This document shows, in pieces, positions 33,489 to 41,032 of a DNA stretch of 64,000 nucleotides. This DNA is from VRUE01 sp963704515. GTDB lineage: Bacteria; Actinomycetota; Thermoleophilia; Solirubrobacterales; 70-9. The position numbers and the translations under genes are program-made. The stretch's first letter is position 1, and each line of letters starts with the position of its first letter. The stretch spans positions 868,001 to 932,000 of the forward strand of contig OY969913.1 of the NCBI GenBank assembly GCA_963704515.1, in the 5' to 3' direction. Under the pieces are notes generated by a model. It made no database searches, was not told the origin of the DNA, and worked only from the letters and a program-made list of their open reading frames with translations.

Positions 33489-33893
33489 ATGCGGGGCGGG
33501 ATCTACGTTCTCAACTTCTACTCGCCGGTTTTCGTCGACCAGCTCAAGCGCGGTCGCAAGACGGCGACGATCCGGCTCGGCGACAAGAGCAACAAGTACG
33601 AGCGCGGCATGGTCGTCTGGATCACGGTCGGTTTCCGCCACAGCCCGCGCGAGAAGATCTTCACCGCGGTGATCGACGACGTCGAGGTGAAGCGGGTCTC
33701 CGACCTCTCGCCGCGCGACATCGAGCACGACAACCCCGAGTTCCGGCGCCTCGAGGACGAGATCAACTTCCTCGAACAGATCTACGGCCGCCCGGTTGCC
33801 CCCGACGAAACCGTCACCGTGATCCGCTTCTCGCAGATCGTCGAGCCTCCCGGCGCTCACTTTGGCAACGGGGAGACCCCGCACCACAACTAG
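33489..33893 (+). CDS. ASCH-domain protein
   Basis: 134 residues, ATG at 33489. The ASCH (PUA-like beta barrel) pattern is visible: VLNFYSPVFVDQLKRGRKTATIRLGDK at the start (the family's GxKTxTxR-like strand), VWITVG, then IDDVEVKRVSDLSPRDIEHDNPE. ASCH proteins are small RNA-binding or, in some cases, nucleoside-hydrolysing proteins; function here is open. Its TAG shares a base with the next GTG, so it is co-transcribed with the SRPBCC protein. Confidence 0.8.
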   Translation: MRGGIYVLNFYSPVFVDQLKRGRKTATIRLGDKSNKYERGMVVWITVGFRHSPREKIFTAVIDDVEVKRVSDLSPRDIEHDNPEFRRLEDEINFLEQIYGRPVAPDETVTVIRFSQIVEPPGAHFGNGETPHHN

Positions 33894-34381
33894 TGGCGGA
33901 CTACAGGTTCCTCACCACCTGGCTGCTGGACTCGCCGCGTGAGCCGGTCTGGGCCGCGGTCTACGACCAGGAGCGCTGGCCCGAGTGGTGGCGCGGGGTG
34001 GAGGAGGCGACCGAGGTGCGGCACGGCGACGACCGCGAGAGCAGGGTCGATGGGGTCGGCACGGTCTCGCGCATGGTCTGGAAGAGCCTGCTGCCCTACC
34101 GGGTCGAGTTCGAGGTGACGACTACGCGGGTCGAGCATCCGCATCTGCTCGAGGGGAACGCCGTGGGGGGGTTGAGCGGCGTCGGCCGCTGGCGCTTCTA
34201 CGAGCAGGACGGCGTCACCGCGGTGCTATACGAGTGGAACGTCTCGACGACCAAGGCCTGGATGAACCTGCTGGCGCCCGTCGCCCGCCCGGTCTTCGAG
34301 TGGAACCACGACTGGGTGATGGCGCGCGGCGGCGAGGGCGTCGCCGGGCTGCTCGGCTGCAGGTTGCTCGCCAGCGGCTGA
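33893..34381 (+). CDS. SRPBCC (START/polyketide-cyclase-like) protein
   Basis: 162 residues from GTG 33893, which overlaps the upstream stop by one base. The fold signature is an N-terminal strand plus helix (WLLDSPREPVWAAVYDQERWPEWWRGVEEA), followed by alternating strands (VGTVSRMVWKSLLPYRVEFEV, GRWRFYEQDGVTAVLYEWNV) and a long C-terminal helix. Such proteins bind hydrophobic ligands in a deep pocket. The ligand is unknown. The open frame extends far upstream (33188) but only through the ASCH gene in another frame. Confidence 0.82.
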   Translation: MADYRFLTTWLLDSPREPVWAAVYDQERWPEWWRGVEEATEVRHGDDRESRVDGVGTVSRMVWKSLLPYRVEFEVTTTRVEHPHLLEGNAVGGLSGVGRWRFYEQDGVTAVLYEWNVSTTKAWMNLLAPVARPVFEWNHDWVMARGGEGVAGLLGCRLLASG

Positions 34382-34413
34382 CCGGACGCCGCAACTCGCT
34401 ATCTTTCCCGTCG

Positions 34414-34440
34414 TTGGCACTCTCATGCCGAGAGTGCCAA
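34414..34440. promoter_or_regulatory. CIRCE operator
   Basis: TTGGCACTC-N9-GAGTGCCAA matches the CIRCE consensus TTAGCACTC-N9-GAGTGCTAA with compensated changes that keep the dyad perfect. It lies 54 bp before groES and implies heat-shock control by HrcA. No hrcA gene is in this window. Confidence 0.93.
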
Positions 34441-34494
34441 TCCAGTTCGAACTTCTGAATACGAATCACCCCTGACCAATACGGAGGTATACGG

Positions 34495-34782
34495 ATGAAG
34501 CTGAAGCCCCTCGGGGACCGGCTGATCGTGAAGCCGATCGAAGAGGAGGAGATGACCGCGAGCGGGATCGTCCTCCCAGATACGGCCAAGGAGAAGCCCC
34601 AGAAGGGCAAGGTCGTCGCCGTCGGCGACGGCGCGATCAACGAGGACGGCAGTCGCCGGCCGCTCGACTTGAGTGAGGGCGACGAGGTCCTCTACTCCAA
34701 GTACGGCGGCACCGAGGTGACCGTCGAGGACGAGGACCTGCTCGTGCTGCGCGAGTCGGACGTTCTCGCCAAGCTCGGCTAG
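34495..34782 (+). CDS. groES: Co-chaperonin GroES
   Basis: 95 residues. The heptameric lid of the chaperonin. Typical sequence: LKPLGDRLIVKPIEEEE, the mobile loop TASGIVLPDTAKEKPQKGKVVAVGDG, and GDEVLYSKYGGTEV. A strong RBS (GGAGG) lies upstream of the ATG. First gene of the CIRCE-controlled operon with groEL, 45 bp before it. Confidence 0.97.
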   Translation: MKLKPLGDRLIVKPIEEEEMTASGIVLPDTAKEKPQKGKVVAVGDGAINEDGSRRPLDLSEGDEVLYSKYGGTEVTVEDEDLLVLRESDVLAKLG

Positions 34783-34827
34783 CTCGTCACCATTAGGACT
34801 TAGAGAACCAAGGAGGACTGAAATTAG

Positions 34828-36468
34828 ATGGCTCACAAGGAGCTGAAGTTCAGCGAGGAGGCAAGGGGGGCCCTGCAGGCCGGCGTCGACGCAGTCGCCG
34901 ACGCGGTCAAGGTCACCCTCGGCCCGAAGGGTCGCTACGTCGTGCTCGACAAGAAGTTCGGCGCGCCGACGATCACCAACGACGGCGTCACCATCGCCCG
35001 CGAGATCGAGGTCGAGGACGTCTTCGAGAACCAGGGCGCCCAGCTTGTCCGCGAGGTCGCCACGGCGACCAACGACGTGGCCGGCGACGGCACCACGACG
35101 GCGACCCTGCTGGCCCAGATCATCGTTCGCCAGGGCCTCAAGAACGTCGCCGCCGGCGCCAACCCGCTGGCTCTGCGCCGCGGGATCGAGAAGGCGGTCG
35201 AAGACGTCGTCGAGGACCTGCGCGGCAAGCAGTCCAAGGAGGTCGCCGGCAAGGAGCAGATCGCCCGGGTCGCCGCGATCTCCGCCGCCGACGACGAGAT
35301 CGGCAACGTGATCGCCGACGCGATCGAGAAGGTCGGCAAGGACGGCGTGGTCAACGTCGAGGAGGGCCAGACCTTCGGAATGGAGCTCGAGTTCACCGAG
35401 GGCATGCAGTTCGACAAGGGCTACATCTCGCCCTACATGGTCACCGACCAGGACCGTATGGAGGCCGTGCTCGAGGACCCCTACATCCTCATCGCCAACC
35501 AGAAAATCGGCTCCGTGCGGGACATCCTGCCGGTGCTCGAGCAGGTGATGCAGGGCGGCAAGCCGCTGCTGATCGTCGCCGAGGACGTCGAGGGCGAGTG
35601 CCTCGCGACCCTGGTCGTCAACAAGCTGCGGGGCACCTTCACCGGCGTCGCGGTCAAGGCCCCGGGCTTCGGCGACCGCCGCAAGCGGATGCTGGAGGAC
35701 ATCGCGACCCTCACCGGCGGTGAGGTGATCACCGAGGAGATGGGCCTCAAGCTCGAGAACACCCAGATCTCCCAGCTCGGCAAAGCGCGTCGCGTCGTCG
35801 TCTCCAAGGACACGACGACGGTCATCGACGGTGCAGGCGATGCCGAGGGCATCAAGGGCCGGATCAACCAGATCAAAAACGAGATCGAGAACACCGACTC
35901 GGACTTCGATCGGGAGAAGCTCCAGGAGCGGCTCGCCAAGCTGGCCGGAGGCGTTGCCGTGGTCAAGGTCGGCGCCGCCACCGAGACCGAGATGAAGGAG
36001 AAGAAGCACCGCGTCGAGGACGCCCTGCAGGCGACCCGCGCGGCGCTCGAGGAGGGCGTCGTGCCCGGCGGCGGTGTGGCCCTGCTCAACGCACAGGCCA
36101 ACCTCGACCCGGACAAGCTCTCCGAGCCCGACGAGGCGACGGGAGCCCGCATCGTGCACCGCGCGCTGGAGGAGCCGGTCCGCCAGATCGCCGAGAACTC
36201 CGGCCTGGAGGGCTCGGTCGTGGTCAACAAGGTCCGCGACCTGAAGACCGGCGAAGGTCTCAACGCGGCCAACGGCGAGTACGGCGACCTGATCGCCGCC
36301 GGCGTGATCGACCCGACGATGGTGACCCGTTCGGCGCTGCAGAACGCGGCCTCGATCGCCAAGAACATCCTCGTCACCGAGGCCGTGATCGCCGAGCCGC
36401 CCGAGAAGGAAGGCGCCGGCGGTGGCATGCCCGGCGGCGGTATGCCGGACATGGGCGGGATGATGTAA
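34828..36468 (+). CDS. groEL: Chaperonin GroEL
   Basis: 546 residues. ATP-dependent 14-mer folding chamber. Landmarks: VKVTLGPKGRYVVLDKKFGAP, the ATP-site GDGTTTATLLAQ, DKGYISPYMVT, and GGVAVVKVGAATETEMKEKKHRVEDAL. The tail ends in a GGM-rich stretch, as in folding-competent GroELs; many actinomycete paralogues have a His-rich tail instead. RBS AAGGAGG. It follows groES under CIRCE control and ends before a strong terminator hairpin. Confidence 0.97.
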   Translation: MAHKELKFSEEARGALQAGVDAVADAVKVTLGPKGRYVVLDKKFGAPTITNDGVTIAREIEVEDVFENQGAQLVREVATATNDVAGDGTTTATLLAQIIVRQGLKNVAAGANPLALRRGIEKAVEDVVEDLRGKQSKEVAGKEQIARVAAISAADDEIGNVIADAIEKVGKDGVVNVEEGQTFGMELEFTEGMQFDKGYISPYMVTDQDRMEAVLEDPYILIANQKIGSVRDILPVLEQVMQGGKPLLIVAEDVEGECLATLVVNKLRGTFTGVAVKAPGFGDRRKRMLEDIATLTGGEVITEEMGLKLENTQISQLGKARRVVVSKDTTTVIDGAGDAEGIKGRINQIKNEIENTDSDFDREKLQERLAKLAGGVAVVKVGAATETEMKEKKHRVEDALQATRAALEEGVVPGGGVALLNAQANLDPDKLSEPDEATGARIVHRALEEPVRQIAENSGLEGSVVVNKVRDLKTGEGLNAANGEYGDLIAAGVIDPTMVTRSALQNAASIAKNILVTEAVIAEPPEKEGAGGGMPGGGMPDMGGMM

Positions 36469-36544
36469 CGGACGCCCTGGGCCCTGGCTCGAAAGCCCGG
36501 TGCGCACGCCTGACGGCGGCGGACCGGCTCAGGACGGCGTCCTC

Positions 36545-36585
36545 AGGGGCCCGGATAGCGCCGCTATCCGGGCCCCTTGCGTTCT
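36545..36585 (+). terminator. Terminator of groESL
   Basis: A near-perfect 16-base inverted repeat (36545-36560 with 36562-36577, GC-rich) with a minimal loop, followed by TTGCGTTCTTG. It begins 77 bp after the groEL stop. Confidence 0.75.
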
Positions 36586-36616
36586 TGCCCTGATTGGTCC
36601 GGCGCTCGGATTCCGA

Positions 36617-37429
36617 GTGTGTGTCAGAGCGCGTACGCGAATTGGCACACAACCGCGCGTTTCAGCGCACCACACGCGCGCCGAGACCCGACACCCTCTC
36701 GCGCATTCCGCTGCCGAGCTTTGGGGTTTGGCAAACCACGCGCCTGACGGGCCAATTGACGTGATTGCCCCACGCAGGCGTGGACGCGCACCTTGTGGGG
36801 TCGGAGCTCACCGAGACGGAACTCTGGCACCGAGAGAGCGGACTTCCGTCCAACAGATTCCGTGTGTGACGGTGGCGCGCTGTCTACTCGATCTGGCCGC
36901 AACCAGGCCGATCTGGGAGCTCCGCAAGGCGGTATCTGAGGCGGAGGTTCTGCGCATCCTCAACCATCAAGCGGTCAGGTCGCTGATCCGGCGCCACCGT
37001 GGTTGCCGCGGGGTTGCCAGGTTGCGGATGGTGATGGACGAGATTCGCCCGGAGACGAAGCGCACGCGCAGTGAGATGGAGCGGGAGTTTCTGCGTGTTT
37101 GCCAAAGGGTCGACTTGCCCCGGCCCGAAGTCAACGTTCGGCTGCGGGTTGGCGGGCGAATGCAAAGGCCGGATTTCCTCTGGCGAGACGCGGGCCTCAT
37201 CCTCGAAGCCGACAGTCGCACCTATCACGACACCGATTCCGCATTCCAGGTCGACCGTAAGCGAGAGCAGCGCTTCCAGCTCGCCGGCTGGCAAGTGTCT
37301 CACTGCACGTGGGAGCAAATATTCCAAGCCCCCGGGGCGCTTGCCGAGACCGTCCGCGGCCTCCTGGCCCAAGCCGAACAACGCCGCCGACGGGCAGAGT
37401 CGTCGGGTTGGGGCCTTTGGTGCGGTTGA
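36617..37429 (+). CDS. DUF559/AbiEi-like protein lacking its N-terminal domain
   Basis: 270 residues from GTG 36617. The common actinobacterial family has an N-terminal winged helix (AbiEi_4-like), a central domain and a C-terminal DUF559 nuclease-fold domain. Here the central part is clear (LAHSAAELWGL, IDVIAPRRRG, IPCVTVARCLLDLAA, EVLRILN) and so is the C-terminus (RTRSEMEREFLRVCQRVDLPRPEVN, RPDFLWRDAGLILEAD, QLAGWQVSHCTWEQI). The first 60-70 residues of the family are missing, because the groEL terminator sits where they should be. It is probably 5'-truncated and may not be expressed. Possible relic of a type IV toxin-antitoxin or Vsr-like nuclease gene. Confidence 0.65.
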   Translation: MCVRARTRIGTQPRVSAHHTRAETRHPLAHSAAELWGLANHAPDGPIDVIAPRRRGRAPCGVGAHRDGTLAPRERTSVQQIPCVTVARCLLDLAATRPIWELRKAVSEAEVLRILNHQAVRSLIRRHRGCRGVARLRMVMDEIRPETKRTRSEMEREFLRVCQRVDLPRPEVNVRLRVGGRMQRPDFLWRDAGLILEADSRTYHDTDSAFQVDRKREQRFQLAGWQVSHCTWEQIFQAPGALAETVRGLLAQAEQRRRRAESSGWGLWCG

Positions 37430-37513
37430 GCGGCGGCAGGCCGATTTCCGCCAGGGTCGCGTCGCTCCCTTCCAGGGTCTGGCCGCCACGCACGATCGTG
37501 AAGCGCCGCTCGT

Positions 37514-38395
37514 CTAATCGTCCCCCAATACATCGGCCATCCTTCTTGGCTCGATTCCAAGCTCTTGCGCGTCGGCGGAGCCGCGCTCGCTGAGCATCGC
37601 GACCTCCATCAACTCCGCCTCCTCCCAGGTAGCGAACACGGCCTCGCCGAGGACTTGGCGGAGGGCGATCAGGCCGGTGCGGACGATCGGCAGGGGGAGG
37701 TGGACGAGCGGCTTTGGACGGCCGGCAACGCGGCTGACCAAGTCCGACATCTCGTCGTAGCTGAGCGTCTCCGGGCCGGCAAGCTCGTAGCGGCGCTCGC
37801 CCGCCCGCGCGAGCGCCGCGACCACGCAGCGGGCGGCGTCCTCGGCCCAGATCGGCTCGAATCTCGCCCGGCCATCGCCGGAGACGGGCAGCACGGGCAG
37901 GAAGGAGAAGCGGCGCAGCAGCGTCAGCCACGGATCGGAGTGGTCATAGACGATCGACGGCGCGAATATCGTCGTCTCCAACGACGAGGAGGCAACCGCC
38001 CGCTCGGCCAGCCACTTGGCGCGGAAGAAGCGGGTGCGCTGGGCCGCCGAGGCATTGAGCGCGCTGAAGAAGACGAAGCGGCGCACCCCGCTGCGCTCGG
38101 CGGCGCGCAGCAGCCGCACGCTGGCCAGCCCGTTCAGCTCCTCGATCCGGTGCGGCGGCTGGTCGCGTATCGTCGCCGCCAGGTGGATGACGGTGTCGAC
38201 GCCGCGCAGCGCCTGGCGCACCAGGTAGGGGTCCGACATCTCGCCCAGGTCGCCGAGCACGATCTGCACGTCGACGCGGCGTTCTCCGAGGCGACGCGGC
38301 TCGCGCACCAGGCAGCGCACGTCCTCGCCGCGCTCCAGCAGTAGCGGCAGCAGCCGCGACCCGACGCTTCCGGTAGCCCCTGTCAGCAACAGCAT
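37514..38395 (-). CDS. NAD(P)-binding epimerase/NmrA-like protein
   Basis: 293 residues. Atypical SDR: Rossmann motif GATGSVGSRL at 6-15, then REPRRLGERRVDVQIVLGDLGE, DTVIHLAAT and FFSALNAS. The normal YxxxK is replaced by a weaker FFRAKWLAE arrangement, as in NDUFA9/NmrA-like members that often bind rather than turn over NAD(P). C-terminal ELAGPETLSYDEMSDLVSRVAGRPKPLVHLP is typical of complex-I-associated or quinone-linked relatives. Substrate unknown. It is divergent from the ferredoxin gene. Confidence 0.83.
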   Translation of the reverse strand: MLLLTGATGSVGSRLLPLLLERGEDVRCLVREPRRLGERRVDVQIVLGDLGEMSDPYLVRQALRGVDTVIHLAATIRDQPPHRIEELNGLASVRLLRAAERSGVRRFVFFSALNASAAQRTRFFRAKWLAERAVASSSLETTIFAPSIVYDHSDPWLTLLRRFSFLPVLPVSGDGRARFEPIWAEDAARCVVAALARAGERRYELAGPETLSYDEMSDLVSRVAGRPKPLVHLPLPIVRTGLIALRQVLGEAVFATWEEAELMEVAMLSERGSADAQELGIEPRRMADVLGDD

Positions 38396-38522
38396 CGAGT
38401 GGCGATGCTAGTCGCCCGTGGCGCTCCGGCGCCGCGCAATCCCTAAAATGTCGGCTCGCCCGTCGGCGGGGGCAAGGAGCCTCCGCTCGCACCGAAACGA
38501 CGACCCAGGAGAAAGCCTCGTA

Positions 38523-38795
38523 ATGACCTACGTCATCGCCGAGCCGTGCATCGGCCAGAAGGACAACTCGTGCGTTGAGGTCTGTCCCGTCGACTGCATC
38601 CACCCGACGCCGGACGAGCCCGACTACGACTCGGTCGAGATGCTCTACATCGACCCGGACGAGTGCATCGACTGCGACGCCTGCGTGGAGGCCTGCCCGG
38701 TCGACGCCTGTTTCGCCGAGGATCAGCTGCCGGCCGAGTGGGCCAAGTACGCGGAGATCAACGCGAACTACTACAAGAGCAAGAGCGCGGCCTGA
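38523..38795 (+). CDS. fdxA: Seven-iron-type ferredoxin
   Basis: 90 residues. Electron carrier. First cluster ligands lie in CIGQKDNSCVEVCPVDCI and second cluster ligands in CIDCDACVEACPVDACF, the [3Fe-4S]/[4Fe-4S] pattern of actinobacterial FdxA. C-terminal EWAKYAEINANYYK is typical. The ATG at 38523 begins the conserved TYVIAEPC; the open frame upstream (38418) is rejected because it crosses the promoter gap. It stands alone with its own terminator. A P450 in this window (57373) could use such a ferredoxin, but that is speculation. Confidence 0.95.
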   Translation: MTYVIAEPCIGQKDNSCVEVCPVDCIHPTPDEPDYDSVEMLYIDPDECIDCDACVEACPVDACFAEDQLPAEWAKYAEINANYYKSKSAA

Positions 38796-38821
38796 CGCGG
38801 CGACTCGTTCGTCGAAGCTTC

Positions 38822-38857
38822 GAACGGGCGGCCGTACGGCCGCCCGTTCTCGTTGTT
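38822..38857 (+). terminator. Terminator after ferredoxin gene
   Basis: A perfect 28-nt palindrome (38822-38849; arms GAACGGGCGGCCGT) followed by TCGTTGTT. It starts 26 bp past the ferredoxin stop and lies before the convergent regulator gene, so it may serve both. Confidence 0.8.
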
Positions 38858-38865
38858 GGCCCGCG

Positions 38866-39516
38866 TCAGTCCGCGGCCCGAGTCACGTCCCGCGGCGAGG
38901 CGAGGCTGTCGCCGGGCGGACGGCCCGGGCGGCTGCGCTCGAAGGCCATCGCCGCGACCACGGTCGATTTGCCCTCCTTGCCGGCCTCCAGCAGCCGGCC
39001 CGCGCTGCTCGCCTCGATCTCCTCGATGCGGGCGTAGGTCTCGGCCTGTAGCCCGGCCACTTCGCGGCGCCCTTCGGCGTCGAGCTCGAGCGAACGCCAG
39101 CTCAGCCAGATGTCGTCGTCGGCGTCCAGCTTGGCGTGGTCCAGCGCCGAGAGTCCCTCCGCCATGATCGCCTGCAGGATCAGCGCCGCGAACTCCCGTT
39201 TTGTCTCGGGCGGCAGTTCGCGGGCTTCCTCGTCGCTGATGAACGGACGCTCCACGGCGCGGTAGAAGTGCTCGGTCGCGCCGCGCCGCTGGGCGGTGCC
39301 GACGAATTCGATGCAGCCCGATTCGGCCAGTTCCTTGATGTGGTGGCCGACCTTGCTGACGCCCTCGTCGATTAACTTGGCAATTTCATTGGGGCTCGCG
39401 GTGCCTTCGTTGAGAATCGAGAGAGCCTCGATCCTGATCCGGTGGCCCACCGCGTAGGCGACCGCCTCCTCGATGGTCCTCGTCTGCCCCGTTGTGGTTG
39501 TCGTCGTTGGTGCCAA
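38866..39516 (-). CDS. ArsR-like winged-helix regulator
   Basis: 216 residues. A Thr-rich start is followed by a winged helix at about 15-85 (AYAVGHRIRIEALSILNEG, SPNEIAKLIDEGVSKVGHHIKELAESGCIEFV), with a wing in RRGATEHFYRAV. The C-terminal 120 residues are helical (KREFAALILQAIMAEGL, then EAETYARIEEIE), probably a dimer or ligand domain. No metal-site Cys cluster. The function is unknown; this type is common in actinomycetes. Upstream (39517-39762) is an AT-richer promoter gap with no gene. Confidence 0.8.
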   Translation of the reverse strand: MAPTTTTTTGQTRTIEEAVAYAVGHRIRIEALSILNEGTASPNEIAKLIDEGVSKVGHHIKELAESGCIEFVGTAQRRGATEHFYRAVERPFISDEEARELPPETKREFAALILQAIMAEGLSALDHAKLDADDDIWLSWRSLELDAEGRREVAGLQAETYARIEEIEASSAGRLLEAGKEGKSTVVAAMAFERSRPGRPPGDSLASPRDVTRAAD

Positions 39517-39762
39517 CGATCATCCCCTCCAGTCATAAATATTTAAGTGATAAGGAGCGGCGGAGAATAGGGGGTTTCCGCGCCGATCTCCAGTCAAGTT
39601 AAGCCGAATCCCAATACTTAGGAAACTCTCAGTATTTCCCCTTGATGCGGCAACGAATCGAGGGGGGGTGAGCGGGGATGAAGATCGTGACGGCAAGCGC
39701 GGTCCTGCCGAGCGTGCAGGTCTTCAAGCACAACTAGCCGGCGGCCGGCCCTGGAAGGGCGG

Positions 39763-40920
39763 CTACTGGACGACCGGGAGCGGCGTGCCGCCGATTGGCG
39801 GCGGTTCCGCCGCTGCCGGCGTCGCCTGCAGGACGGGCAGCTCCTGCGGCGTCGCGGCGACGATCCCGCGCGCCGCCTGGCGGATCGCCTGCGCGGCGGG
39901 CGAGTCGGGCTCGGCCGTGACCAGTGGAGTGCCGTTGTCGGCATGCTCGCGCAGTGGCTCTGAGAGCGGCACCTTGCCGAGCAGCGGGATGCCGAGCTCG
40001 TCGGCGAGCAGCTGTCCGCCGCCCTCGCCGAAGATCGTGAAGCGCTGCCCGTCCGGGGCGGTGAAGCCCGACATGTTCTCGATCGCGCCGAGCAGCTCGA
40101 GATCGAACTTGGCGGCCATGTCGGCGGCCCGTTTGGCGACGGTCTGCGCGGCCGGCTGGGGCGTGGTGACGAGCACGAACTTGGCCTGTGGCAGCAGCTG
40201 GGCGAGCGTCATCGAGACGTCGCCGGTCCCCGGCGGCAGGTCGAGCAGCAGGTACTCGAGCTCGCCCCAGGCGACGTCCTCGAGGAACTGCTGGATCGCC
40301 TTGTGCAGCATCGGTCCGCGCCAGACGACGGCCGAGTTCTCCTCGACGAAGAAGCCGATCGACATCACCTTGACGCCGCCGGCCGCCTCCAGCGGCAGGA
40401 TCTTGCGCTCGGCGTCGACCTCGGGCTTGCGGTTGACGCCGAGCATGCGCGGGATCGAGTAGCCGTAGACGTCGCAGTCGAGCGCCCCGGCCGCATGCCC
40501 TTCGGCGGTCAGTGCCGCGGCCAGGTTGGCGGTCATCGTCGACTTGCCGACGCCGCCCTTGCCCGAGGCGACGCAGATCACGTTCTTCACCTGGGCGAGC
40601 GCCCCGGCCGGCAGCTTGCCGCGGCCGAGGGTCTGCTGCAGGCTCGATTTCTCCTCGTCGGAGAGGACGTCGAAGCCGACGGCCACCTCGGTCACTCCCT
40701 CCAGCTCCGACACCTGTTTGGCGACGGCCTGTTCGAAGTGGGAGCGGATCGGACAGCCGGCCGTGGTCAGCGAGACGACGACCTCGACCCGGCCGCCCTC
40801 CCTGACCTCGATCGAGCGCACCATGCCCAGCTCAACGATCGAGCGGCGCAGCTCGGGGTCGATCACGGCGCGCAGCTTCTCGGTTATCTGATCCTGCGTC
40901 GGGAGTGCCATCGGAGCCAT
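39763..40920 (-). CDS. mrp: Mrp/ApbC-family Fe-S cluster carrier ATPase
   Basis: 385 residues. N-terminal MIP18/DUF59 domain (about 8-85, IDPELRRSIVELGMV) fused to the P-loop ATPase: deviant Walker A GKGGVGKST near 120-128, YGYSIPRMLGV, and DLPPGTGDVSMTL. Delivers Fe-S clusters to apoproteins. The usual C-terminal CxxC is not visible in the last third, where GAIENMSGF stands without nearby Cys, so cluster binding may differ. The C-terminus is Pro/Ala-rich. No Fe-S biogenesis operon is near. Confidence 0.93.
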   Translation of the reverse strand: MAPMALPTQDQITEKLRAVIDPELRRSIVELGMVRSIEVREGGRVEVVVSLTTAGCPIRSHFEQAVAKQVSELEGVTEVAVGFDVLSDEEKSSLQQTLGRGKLPAGALAQVKNVICVASGKGGVGKSTMTANLAAALTAEGHAAGALDCDVYGYSIPRMLGVNRKPEVDAERKILPLEAAGGVKVMSIGFFVEENSAVVWRGPMLHKAIQQFLEDVAWGELEYLLLDLPPGTGDVSMTLAQLLPQAKFVLVTTPQPAAQTVAKRAADMAAKFDLELLGAIENMSGFTAPDGQRFTIFGEGGGQLLADELGIPLLGKVPLSEPLREHADNGTPLVTAEPDSPAAQAIRQAARGIVAATPQELPVLQATPAAAEPPPIGGTPLPVVQ

Positions 40921-41032
40921 TCTCGCAAAGCCGCCGCGGCGGCAGCCGTCCGTCCTTTTTCTCGGTCAAGGGGGGAGAGATTCGCTCGCTGTGCCCTTAG
41001 GCCCCCACACGTTGTCGATCTAAGGAGGGGAC

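Noticed and set aside
31966..33672. Val/Ala-rich 568-residue frame opposite the RTX gene
   Set aside because: Its regular composition simply mirrors the RTX nonapeptide DNA on the other strand.
34828..36468. Considering groEL as a specialised paralogue
   Set aside because: It keeps the GGM-type tail, is paired with groES and has a CIRCE site, all marks of the main chaperonin.
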